From contig JAAYHO010000203.1 of the NCBI GenBank assembly GCA_012735335.1, forward strand, positions 1-7,506: 7,506 bases of DNA. Reading direction: 5' to 3'. This document shows positions 1 to 7,143 of the stretch, one piece after another (within the stretch, counting starts at the first letter, position 1; each line of letters opens with the position of its first letter). A model generated the notes under the pieces. The model was given only the letters and a program-made list of their open reading frames with translations, had not been told where the DNA came from and did no database searches. Position numbers and translations under genes: made by a program. Origin of the DNA: Gammaproteobacteria bacterium (GTDB lineage: Bacteria; Pseudomonadota; Gammaproteobacteria; Pseudomonadales; Pseudomonadaceae).

Positions 1-660
1 CAGGATCAGTTCACGCTTGTGGCTGCCCATCGGGCCCCACAGGGGGCTGGCCAGCGCCGCCTCCGGCTTGCGTTGCCATAGTAGATGAACCAGCGGCAGC
101 AGCCAACGGACAATGCCCGGCTGCGGGCGCCAGGGTCGGCCCTGGGGCAGTACCGGGGCTTCCAGGATGACCTCGGCGCTGTTGAACAGGTCGGGGCGCT
201 GGCGGGCGGCCTCCAGGGTAACGGCGCCGCCCCGGGAATGTCCGTGCACCCGCAGGTTGTTGCTGGAGACCAGATGCTCAAGTGCCAGATTGATCAGCTG
301 GGCATCCGCCGCTATGGTGCCCGTCGGCTGCTGGCTGGCGCAGACCCAGGGGACGGGCGGATATTGATCGGAGGCGATGGGCAGTTGATAGCCGGTGCTG
401 CTGATCATGATCAGCTCGATGCGCGGGTCCTGGTAGTAACGGTTGAAGTACAGAGGGTTTTCCAGAAAGCCGTGCATGACCACCACGCTGGCCAGCGGGT
501 TCTGTGCCGCTCGGCGGATGATCCAGCCATCCCCGGCCGGGTAGATTTCCGCCTGCATGCCCGCCCTGGGGAGGGGGGCTGTGTTGCGTGTCAGCAGCCA
601 CCGATAGCTGCCAAACACTGCCAGCAGAACCAGACCAAGCCCGATATATAACCCCATCAT
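1..660 (-). CDS. alpha/beta hydrolase with N-terminal membrane anchor, partial (C-terminus beyond the left edge)
   Basis: The frame is open for 220 codons from ATG at 660 to the left edge, with no stop in the window. Residues 3-17 are a hydrophobic stretch (GLYIGLGLVLLAVFG) that looks like a single membrane anchor or uncleaved signal. The fold is shown by an HG oxyanion-type motif (VVVMHGFLENP, about 59-69) and a nucleophile elbow GHSRGG at 140-145, which makes Ser142 the likely nucleophile. The catalytic Asp/Glu and His would lie past the window, so the triad cannot be confirmed. Two ATGs stand in tandem (660 and 657) behind a GGGAGG Shine-Dalgarno; the spacing fits the second slightly better. 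It lies 91 nt downstream of the DUF3299 gene in the same direction. Substrate is unknown: esterase, lipase or another hydrolase are all possible. The fold call is fairly sure, the specific function is not. Confidence 0.8.
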   Translation of the reverse strand, partial: MMGLYIGLGLVLLAVFGSYRWLLTRNTAPLPRAGMQAEIYPAGDGWIIRRAAQNPLASVVVMHGFLENPLYFNRYYQDPRIELIMISSTGYQLPIASDQYPPVPWVCASQQPTGTIAADAQLINLALEHLVSSNNLRVHGHSRGGAVTLEAARQRPDLFNSAEVILEAPVLPQGRPWRPQPGIVRWLLPLVHLLWQRKPEAALASPLWGPMGSHKRELIL

Positions 661-751
661 GCCTCCCTTGCATGCACCTGAAAACAGGCTCTGAGCTTAG
701 CGTAATGACCATTCCAGAGCGCTCACCCGTGTGGGCGATTGGGTTATGCCA

Positions 752-1285
752 TCATTCGCCGCGGTAGGGTTCGACCTGTTCGGCGCGCATCCGGTAGCTG
801 GCGTCGGCCAGTTCGTTGCTGGTCTGATCCACCTGCAGCAGGCCGTTCAGCCACAGCGGCTGGTAGATATCATCAATGGCGAAACCGGCGGGGTAATCCA
901 CCAGAATGATCTGATTGGGTGGCGGTGGCGGCACATGGATGCAGGCGCCCGGCCAGGGCACCAGAAAGAAGCTGATATAGCGGCCCTGCTCGTCGGTTTC
1001 CAGCGGTACCGGATAGCCACCGATCTGCACCTGCTGACCGTCCATGGCTTCGACCACCCGGGTGGAATACATCACCTCGGGCAGATCGCGGTCGTCGTTG
1101 CGCAGATTGCTGGTGAAGTCGCCGGGGGCTTCTTCGCCCCAGTCATGGCCGATCTCCGGCATGTCCAGCATGGCCTGGTAATCTTCCTCGGGCAGCAGGT
1201 CGAGCCAGTCCACGGTCTGCGGGGCCGCCGCCAGCGGTTGTACCAGCCAGCAGCTCAGGATCAGGACAAGGAGCGGGCGTAGCAT
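752..1285 (-). CDS. DUF3299 family exported protein
   Basis: 177 residues with a Sec-type signal peptide: a short positive start (MLR), a hydrophobic core to about residue 18, and an Ala-rich cleavage region (LAAAP, 18-22). The mature protein is therefore probably periplasmic. Cys12 is too near the N-terminus and in a poor lipobox, so a lipoprotein is less likely. The family call rests on two signatures I associate with DUF3299: WLDLLPEED (27-35) and the Cys/His/polyproline motif GACIHVPPPPPNQ (113-125). Cys115 and His117 could be metal or redox ligands, but that is inference; the family function is not known to me. The start at 1285 is supported by AGGAGA at 1291-1296, 5 nt upstream. It begins 36 nt after purK stops, so it may be the third gene of a purEK transcript, although an exported protein has no obvious role in purine synthesis. 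Confidence 0.82.
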   Translation of the reverse strand: MLRPLLVLILSCWLVQPLAAAPQTVDWLDLLPEEDYQAMLDMPEIGHDWGEEAPGDFTSNLRNDDRDLPEVMYSTRVVEAMDGQQVQIGGYPVPLETDEQGRYISFFLVPWPGACIHVPPPPPNQIILVDYPAGFAIDDIYQPLWLNGLLQVDQTSNELADASYRMRAEQVEPYRGE

Positions 1286-1303
1286 GAGCTTCTCCTGAAC
1301 AGG

Positions 1304-1320
1304 TCGGCGTTGCTCGCCGA
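1304..1320 (-). other. small intercistronic stem-loop after purK
   Basis: A perfect 6-bp GC-rich stem (TCGGCG / CGCCGA) with a 5-nt loop lies just after the purK stop codon, in the 36-nt gap before the DUF3299 gene. No U-tract follows on the minus strand, so it does not look like an efficient intrinsic terminator. It could slightly uncouple or process the purK-DUF3299 message, or be chance in GC-rich DNA. Confidence 0.3.
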
Positions 1321-1321
1321 T

Positions 1322-2401
1322 CTAGTCAATCAGTGCCTTGACCTCGGCGATACGGGTCTGCAGGGTGGCGCTGTCGGTACAGCGCAGGGTGGCGTGCCCG
1401 ACCTTGCGCCCGGGCTTGAAGGCCTTGCCGTAATGGTGCGGGTGGCAGTCGGCAATGGCGGCCAGCTTGCTGATCGCCGGCACTTCGCCGATGAAGTTGA
1501 CCATCGCGCTTTCGCCCACCTTGGCGGTCGAGCCCAGCGGCAGGCCGGCAATGGCCCGCAGGTGGTTTTCGAACTGGCTGCACTCGGCGCCTTCGATGGT
1601 CCAGTGCCCGGAGTTGTGTACCCGCGGAGCGATCTCGTTGGCCTTGAGCCCGCCGTCGACCTCGAAGAACTCGAAGGCCAGCACGCCGACATAGTTCAGC
1701 TTGTCCAGCACCCGACCGGCGTAGTTCTCCGCCTGGGCCTGCAGCGGATGCTCGGTACCGGCAATCGACAGGCGCAGGATGCCGTCGTCGTGGGTGTTGT
1801 GCACCAGCGGATAGCAGCGGGTGTCGCCGTCGCGACCGCGCACCGCGATCAGCGAGACCTCACCGGTAAAGGGCACGAAGCCCTCGAGGATGCAGGGCAC
1901 GCTGCCCAGTTCAGCAAAGGCATCCAGCGCGTCTTCGGGCTGGCGCAGGACCTTCTGGCCCTTGCCGTCATAGCCCAGGGTGCGGGTCTTGAGCACGGCG
2001 GGCAGGCCGATCTGCTGGACGGCGGCGTCCAGTTCGGCCTGGGACAGCACGTTGGCAAACTCCGGGGTGGGGATGCCCAGCTCGAGGAACATGGATTTCT
2101 CGAACCAGCGGTCCCGGGCGATGCGCAGGGATTCGGCGTTGGGGTAGACGGGCACGAACTGTTCGAGGAAGGCGACGGTTTCCGCCGGGACGCTCTCGAA
2201 CTCGAAGGTCACCACGTCGGCACTGTCGGCCAGTTGCCGGAGCTGTTCGCGGTCATCGTAATCGGCACACAGGTGCTCGCCCAGCGCGGCGGCGCAGGCG
2301 TCGTCCGCCGGATCCAGAAAGGCGAACTGCTGTCCCAGCGGGGTACCGGCCAGAGCCAGCATGCGTCCCAGTTGACCACCACCAATAATGCCGATTTTCA
2401 T
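1322..2401 (-). CDS. purK: N5-carboxyaminoimidazole ribonucleotide synthase (PurK)
   Basis: PurK is the ATP-grasp enzyme of de novo purine synthesis that joins AIR and bicarbonate at the cost of ATP to give N5-CAIR; it is cytosolic. At 359 residues it has normal family length. The N-terminal nucleotide-fold motif IIGGGQLGRM is at 5-14, FEFESVP at 66-72, the ATP-grasp loop KTRTLGYDGKGQ at 138-149, the EGFVPFTGEVS segment at 173-183, and the metal/ATP-binding block NEIAPRVHNSGHWT at 255-268. All expected motifs are present and no frameshift is seen. The ATG at 2401 is preceded by AAGGGAG, which overlaps the purE stop codon (TAA at 2412-2414), leaving a 10-nt gap. That spacing argues for translational coupling of purE and purK. 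The product directly feeds the PurE reaction. Confidence 0.97.
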   Translation of the reverse strand: MKIGIIGGGQLGRMLALAGTPLGQQFAFLDPADDACAAALGEHLCADYDDREQLRQLADSADVVTFEFESVPAETVAFLEQFVPVYPNAESLRIARDRWFEKSMFLELGIPTPEFANVLSQAELDAAVQQIGLPAVLKTRTLGYDGKGQKVLRQPEDALDAFAELGSVPCILEGFVPFTGEVSLIAVRGRDGDTRCYPLVHNTHDDGILRLSIAGTEHPLQAQAENYAGRVLDKLNYVGVLAFEFFEVDGGLKANEIAPRVHNSGHWTIEGAECSQFENHLRAIAGLPLGSTAKVGESAMVNFIGEVPAISKLAAIADCHPHHYGKAFKPGRKVGHATLRCTDSATLQTRIAEVKALID

Positions 2402-2411
2402 GATTGCTCCC

Positions 2412-2903
2412 TTACGCCTGACGTGGATCCGGATTGTCCAGCACAGTATCGGTCTGGCTGGCGCGGAAGTCCTTCAGCGCCTGATGAAACTGCGGGTGTC
2501 TGCCGCCCAGGATACTGGCGGCCAGCAGGGCCGCATTGACCGCCCCGGCCTTGCCGATGGCCAGGGTGGCTACCGGTACACCGGCGGGCATCTGCACGAT
2601 CGACAGCAGCGAGTCGACCCCCGACAGCATGGAGGATTGTACCGGCACGCCCAGCACCGGCAGGTGGGTCTTGGCTGCACACATGCCCGGCAGGTGCGCG
2701 GCGCCACCGGCCCCGGCAATGATCACCTCGATGCCCCGATCGGCGGCAGCGGCGGCATACTCGAACAGCAGATCCGGGGTGCGGTGGGCGGAGACCACCT
2801 TCACCTCGTGGGGAATACCCAGCTGTTCCAGCATGTCAACCGTGTGACTCATGGTGGACCAGTCGGATTTGGAGCCCATGATCACGCCAACCAGTGCGGT
2901 CAT
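2412..2903 (-). CDS. purE: N5-carboxyaminoimidazole ribonucleotide mutase (PurE, class I)
   Basis: PurE converts N5-CAIR to CAIR, the step after PurK; class I enzymes are small octameric proteins. The 163-residue length fits. The phosphate-binding motif MGSKSDW is at 9-15, the catalytic SAHRTP motif at 38-43 (His40 being the conserved acid/base), the [10 protein letters not shown] loop at 65-74, and the [13 protein letters not shown] segment at 99-111. Presence of purK next door fits the class I two-enzyme route rather than direct CO2-using class II PurE. The ATG at 2903 has a GAGG Shine-Dalgarno at 2912-2915 with 8-nt spacing. Only 27 nt separate the start codon from an intrinsic terminator hairpin upstream. 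A TATAAT box lies farther upstream, so purE expression may depend on read-through of that hairpin. Confidence 0.97.
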   Translation of the reverse strand: MTALVGVIMGSKSDWSTMSHTVDMLEQLGIPHEVKVVSAHRTPDLLFEYAAAAADRGIEVIIAGAGGAAHLPGMCAAKTHLPVLGVPVQSSMLSGVDSLLSIVQMPAGVPVATLAIGKAGAVNAALLAASILGGRHPQFHQALKDFRASQTDTVLDNPDPRQA

Positions 2904-2922
2904 TGTTCGTGCCTCATTACTG

Positions 2923-2953
2923 AAAATAAAGAGCCACGCAAAGGGCGTGGCTC
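2923..2953 (-). terminator. rho-independent terminator downstream of the carbonic anhydrase gene, in the purE leader
   Basis: Read on the minus strand, a perfect 9-bp stem (GAGCCACGC / GCGTGGCTC) with a 5-nt loop spans 2953-2931. It is followed directly by TTTATTTT (2930-2923). This is a classic intrinsic terminator oriented to end the pycA-pycB-carbonic anhydrase transcript. It sits only 27 nt before the purE start codon, so a purE message starting upstream of it must pass through it. The plus strand shows no equivalent T-tract, so it works in one direction only. Confidence 0.85.
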
Positions 2954-2958
2954 AGGGA

Positions 2959-2990
2959 AATTGCAGGCCAGTGGCCGGAAACGCGCAATT
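2959..2990. repeat. nested inverted repeat in the purE upstream region
   Basis: AATTGC (2959-2964) and GCAATT (2985-2990) form perfect 6-bp outer arms. Inside them a GGCC / GGCC pair (2966-2969 and 2973-2976) could form a small inner stem. One outer arm overlaps the TATAAT box at 2988-2993. This could be a protein-binding dyad at the promoter or an RNA structure in read-through messages. No regulator is identified. Confidence 0.35.
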
Positions 2991-3016
2991 ATAACGCAAA
3001 GCGTGGGCCGGGCCAC
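2988..3016 (-). promoter_or_regulatory. candidate sigma-70 promoter for purEK
   Basis: On the minus strand a perfect TATAAT -10 box lies at 2993-2988. With a 17-nt spacer the -35 position (3016-3011) reads GTGGCC, only 3 of 6 matches to TTGACA, and there is no extended -10 TG. The predicted start near 2981 would give a leader of about 78 nt that includes the terminator hairpin at 2931-2953. The -10 is convincing, the -35 is not, and an activator might be needed. Confidence 0.5.
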
Positions 3017-3033
3017 CTGATAACGACAGGCAG

Positions 3034-3720
3034 TCAATAACGCGGCTTGGGGGTGGCCATTGGCAGCGGGCCATCACCAATGCGGCGGAATTCACCCTTT
3101 TCGGTGTCGTAGGCGCGGATCTGACTGGTCTCGATGTCATACACCCAGCCATGGATGAACATTTCACCCCGTGCCAGGCGCGATGCTACCGAAGGGTGGG
3201 TGGCCAGGTGACCGAGCTGGGCGACCACGTTCTCCTCGGTCAGTACCCCCAGGGTATCGCCGTGGTCGTGGCCGCAGTTTTCCTGCACCACTATCTTGGC
3301 TACTTCCGAGTGCTGCAGCCAGGCTTTTACCGTGGGCATGCCCTTCAGCTGGACTGGGTCCAGTACTGCTCGCATTGCACCGCAGTCGGAGTGACCGCAG
3401 ATGATGATATGTTTGACCCCCAGCGCCACCACCGCATACTCGATCGCCGTGGAGACGCCACCGAGCATCTGCCCGTAGGGTGGCACCACGTTACCCACGT
3501 TACGGGTGACGAACAGGTCGCCCGGTGAGCTCTGGGTGATGAGTTCCGGTACTACCCGGGAGTCGGCGCAGGTAATGAACATGGCCTTGGGCGTCTGCTC
3601 GAAGGCCAGCTTGTGGAACAGCTCCTGCTGATCGGGGTAGACCACCTCATGGAAGTGCATATAGCCATCGATGATGTCCGAGATGGCGTCGTCAGCCGCT
3701 TTCAGCTTTTTGTAGGGCAT
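3034..3720 (-). CDS. beta-class carbonic anhydrase (CynT-like)
   Basis: The enzyme interconverts CO2 and bicarbonate with a zinc centre. At 228 residues it has usual beta-class length. The zinc ligands and catalytic dyad are visible: CADSR at 51-55 gives Cys51 and the Asp53/Arg55 pair, and GHSDCGAM at 109-116 gives His110 and Cys113. SPGDLFVTRNVGNVVP (65-80) is also typical. The IIDGYMHF start and overall pattern resemble CynT more than Can, but no cyanase gene is visible. There is no signal peptide, so it should be cytosolic. The Shine-Dalgarno before ATG 3720 is weak (AGAGA, 7-nt spacing), suggesting low or coupled translation. It follows pycB by 52 nt, with a hairpin between, and is closed by the terminator at 2923-2953. 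The context suggests it supplies bicarbonate to pyruvate carboxylase and perhaps PurK. Confidence 0.95.
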   Translation of the reverse strand: MPYKKLKAADDAISDIIDGYMHFHEVVYPDQQELFHKLAFEQTPKAMFITCADSRVVPELITQSSPGDLFVTRNVGNVVPPYGQMLGGVSTAIEYAVVALGVKHIIICGHSDCGAMRAVLDPVQLKGMPTVKAWLQHSEVAKIVVQENCGHDHGDTLGVLTEENVVAQLGHLATHPSVASRLARGEMFIHGWVYDIETSQIRAYDTEKGEFRRIGDGPLPMATPKPRY

Positions 3721-3744
3721 GGCTGTAGTCTCTGGTTCGGGTTG

Positions 3745-3766
3745 GCGGGGAGCTCATGCTCCCCGC
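3745..3766 (-). other. perfect 9-bp stem-loop between pycB and the carbonic anhydrase gene
   Basis: GCGGGGAGC and GCTCCCCGC pair perfectly around a 4-nt loop, 6 nt after the pycB stop codon. On the minus strand the hairpin is followed by CAACCC, not a U-tract, so it is a poor intrinsic terminator in that direction. On the plus strand only TTT follows. It is best read as an intercistronic structure that could stabilise the 3' end of the pycAB message or lower expression of the next gene; that role is inferred. Confidence 0.6.
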
Positions 3767-3772
3767 TTTGGC

Positions 3773-5581
3773 TCAGGCCTCGATCTCGATCAGGATTTCG
3801 CCGGGGTTGACGCGGTCGCCCTTGACCACATGCACGGCCTTGACGGTGCCGTCGATGGCAGCCTGGATTTCACTTTCCATCTTCATCGCTTCGCTGACCA
3901 GCACCGCCTGACCGGCCTTGACCTTGTCACCTTCGGCCACCAGTACATCAACGATGTTACCTGGCATGCTGGTGGTGACGTGACCGGGCTCGCTGGCACG
4001 TCCGCGGGCTGCGCCGCCGGCTCCGCCGACAAACTGATTGAGTTCCTCGAGAACCACTTCTTCCGGCATGCCGTCGATGCTCATGTAGAAGTGACGGGTA
4101 CCGTCGCCTTTGACGCCCACACCGGTGATATCGATACGGTAACTTTCACCGTGGACGTCAACCATGAACTCGGTAGCGACACCTTCGGCTGCAGCGGGGC
4201 CACCGTTGCCATCCGGAATCGGCAGCAGGGCTTCGGGTTCCAGAGTGCCAGCGGCGCGTTCTTCGAGGAACTTGCGCCCGATATCCGGGAACATGGCGAA
4301 GGTCAGTACGTCCTCTTCGCTTTTCGCCAGGTTGCCGATTTCGCTGCGCAGGCGGTCCATTTCCGGCTTCAGCAGATCCGCCGGGCGTACCTCGATCACC
4401 TGCTCATCACCGATGGCCTGAACCTGTACCTTGGGGTTGATGGCGCCCGGTGCCTGACCGTAACGGCCCTGCAGGTACAGTTTCACCTCGTTGGTGATGG
4501 TCTTGTAGCGCTCACCGGCCAGCACGTTGAACACCGCCTGGGTACCGACAATCTGTGAAGTCGGGGTGACCAGCGGCGGGTAGCCGAGATCAGCGCGTAC
4601 CCGGGGGATCTCCTCGAACACTTCGTTGATGCGGTTCAGCGCGCCCTGTTCCTTCAGCTGGTTGGCCAGGTTGGACATCATGCCGCCCGGTACCTGGTTG
4701 ATCTGTACCCGGGTATCCACGCCGGTGAAGGGGCTCTCGAACTGGTGATACTTCTTGCGTACTTCCATGAAGTACATGCTGATCTCCTGGATCAGCTCCA
4801 GATCCAGACCGGTATCGTAGGGTGTGCCCTTGAGTGCGGCGACCATGGATTCGGTGCCCGGGTGGCTGGTGCCCCAGGCCATGGAACCGATGGCGGTATC
4901 GATATTGTCCGCGCCGCATTCGATGGCCTTCAGCTGACACATGGCAGCCAGACCGGCGGTATCGTGGGAGTGGATGAACACCGGCAGGCTGGTAGCAGCC
5001 TTGAGTGCTTCGACCAGCTCACCGGTGGCGAACGGGGTCAGCAGACCGGCCATGTCCTTGATCGCCAGCGAGTCCACGCCCATGGCTTCCAGTGCCTTGG
5101 CCTGCTCGACGAACAGCTCGACGGTATGCACCGGGCTGGTGGTGTAGCAGATGGTGCCCTGGGCATGCTTGCCGGCGGCCTTGACCGCAGAAATGGCGGT
5201 TTTCAGGTTGCGCACGTCGTTCATGGCGTCGAAGATGCGGAACACGTCGATGCCGTTGACTGCGGCCTTGGCCACGAAGGCGCGTACCACATCATCACTG
5301 TAGTGGCGGTAGCCGAGCAGGTTCTGGCCGCGCAGCAGCATCTGCAGGCGGGTGTTGGGCAGCGCGGCGCGCAGCTGGCGCAGACGCTCCCAGGGATCTT
5401 CCTTGAGGAAGCGCACGCAGCTGTCGAAGGTGGCGCCGCCCCAGACTTCCAGCGACCAGTAGCCGACCTGATCCAGCTTGGAGCAGATCGGCAGCATGTC
5501 TTCGGTGCGCATGCGGGTGGCCAGCAGCGACTGGTGGGCGTCGCGCAGGATGGTATCGGTTACGTTAATGCGTTTGCTCAT
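3773..5581 (-). CDS. pycB: pyruvate carboxylase subunit B (carboxyltransferase and biotinyl domains; OadA-like)
   Basis: This subunit transfers the carboxyl group from carboxybiotin to pyruvate, giving oxaloacetate. The N-terminal TIM-barrel (about 5-270) has the RDAHQSLLATR motif (13-23, Asp14 a metal ligand), LRGQNLLGYRHYSDD (83-97), the metal-site Lys175 in AIKDMAGL, and His204/His206 in HSHDTAG. The conserved PYC/OADA domain follows (about 290-490). After a short Gly/Ala-rich linker (519-529) comes a biotinyl domain with SEAMKME (563-569), Lys567 being the biotin site 35 residues from the C-terminus. The same family includes the alpha subunit of the Na+-pumping oxaloacetate decarboxylase, hence the frequent name oadA. 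No membrane subunits are present here and a biotin carboxylase gene lies 10 nt upstream, so carboxylase is favoured. The GAGGAA Shine-Dalgarno overlaps the pycA stop, indicating coupled translation. Confidence 0.95.
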   Translation of the reverse strand: MSKRINVTDTILRDAHQSLLATRMRTEDMLPICSKLDQVGYWSLEVWGGATFDSCVRFLKEDPWERLRQLRAALPNTRLQMLLRGQNLLGYRHYSDDVVRAFVAKAAVNGIDVFRIFDAMNDVRNLKTAISAVKAAGKHAQGTICYTTSPVHTVELFVEQAKALEAMGVDSLAIKDMAGLLTPFATGELVEALKAATSLPVFIHSHDTAGLAAMCQLKAIECGADNIDTAIGSMAWGTSHPGTESMVAALKGTPYDTGLDLELIQEISMYFMEVRKKYHQFESPFTGVDTRVQINQVPGGMMSNLANQLKEQGALNRINEVFEEIPRVRADLGYPPLVTPTSQIVGTQAVFNVLAGERYKTITNEVKLYLQGRYGQAPGAINPKVQVQAIGDEQVIEVRPADLLKPEMDRLRSEIGNLAKSEEDVLTFAMFPDIGRKFLEERAAGTLEPEALLPIPDGNGGPAAAEGVATEFMVDVHGESYRIDITGVGVKGDGTRHFYMSIDGMPEEVVLEELNQFVGGAGGAARGRASEPGHVTTSMPGNIVDVLVAEGDKVKAGQAVLVSEAMKMESEIQAAIDGTVKAVHVVKGDRVNPGEILIEIEA

Positions 5582-5591
5582 GGTGCGTTCC

Positions 5592-7007
<1,416 letters not shown>

Positions 7008-7010
7008 GTC

Positions 7011-7020
7011 CCTTTCCTCT
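7011..7020 (-). promoter_or_regulatory. ribosome binding site that decides the pycA GTG start
   Basis: On the minus strand AGAGGAAAGG ends 3 nt before GTG 7007, placing AGGA about 7 nt from the start codon. The ATG at 7061 has no comparable purine-rich site, which supports the GTG start. Confidence 0.7.
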
Positions 7021-7041
7021 GTTGGTGATCGGGGGTAACCA

Positions 7042-7071
7042 AACATACAACCGGAACGCAAATGGTGAAAA
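7042..7071 (-). promoter_or_regulatory. weak candidate promoter for pycA-pycB
   Basis: On the minus strand TTTTCA (7071-7066, 4 of 6) and TATGTT (7047-7042, 4 of 6) are spaced by 18 nt. They would start transcription near 7035, leaving a leader of about 28 nt before GTG 7007. The boxes are imperfect, as expected for a promoter needing an activator such as the divergent LysR-type protein, but this is only a consensus match. Confidence 0.3.
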
Positions 7072-7082
7072 ATGAATAATAA

Positions 7083-7111
7083 TTGGACTAGCCATAAGTA
7101 ATAACTAATAT
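7083..7111 (+). promoter_or_regulatory. candidate promoter for pycR
   Basis: TTGGAC (7083-7088) and TAATAT (7106-7111, 4 of 6) are separated by 17 nt. The predicted start is near 7118, about 26 nt before the GTG at 7144, which leaves room for the GGAGGT ribosome site at 7133-7138. The -10 box lies inside the dyad at 7093-7112, which would suit autorepression. Confidence 0.4.
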
Positions 7112-7112
7112 G
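7093..7112. promoter_or_regulatory. candidate LysR-type operator in the pycR-pycA divergent region
   Basis: An imperfect AT-rich dyad: CATA-AGT, a 4-nt centre, then ACT-(AA)-TATG. It contains the T-N11-A pattern typical of LysR-type boxes (T7095 to A7107). It lies between the two divergent genes and overlaps the proposed pycR -10 box, the usual place for an autoregulatory site. The region is AT-rich, so such a pattern can arise by chance. Confidence 0.35.
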
Positions 7113-7143
7113 TGGTCAGTTATCCATCAATCGGAGGTCCCTG

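Noticed and set aside
278..712. A 144-codon minus-strand open frame overlapping the hydrolase
   Set aside because: It is in a different frame from the hydrolase frame that carries the membrane anchor, HG motif and GHSRGG elbow, and it shows no domain of its own.
688..720. GCTCTG / CAGAGC inverted repeat before the hydrolase gene, followed by CTGTTTT on the minus strand
   Set aside because: A 6-bp stem with a 21-nt loop and a short broken T-run is too weak to call a terminator after the DUF3299 gene.
1310..2539. A 409-codon plus-strand open frame antisense to purK and part of purE
   Set aside because: Same shadow effect; purK and purE on the minus strand have all their motifs and proper ribosome sites.
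2904..3033. A ZTP or purine riboswitch in the purE leader
   Set aside because: The conserved cores of these riboswitches, as I know them, are not visible, and the leader downstream of the TATAAT box is only about 78 nt, mostly taken by the terminator hairpin.
3773..5581. Na+-pumping oxaloacetate decarboxylase alpha subunit
   Set aside because: No genes for the beta and gamma membrane subunits are nearby, while a biotin carboxylase subunit gene is translationally linked upstream, so two-subunit pyruvate carboxylase is the better reading.
7008..7061. N-terminal extension of PycA by 18 residues from ATG 7061
   Set aside because: The extra residues are unlike the family N-terminus, and this ATG lacks a good Shine-Dalgarno. 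GTG 7007 has one and starts at the conserved position.
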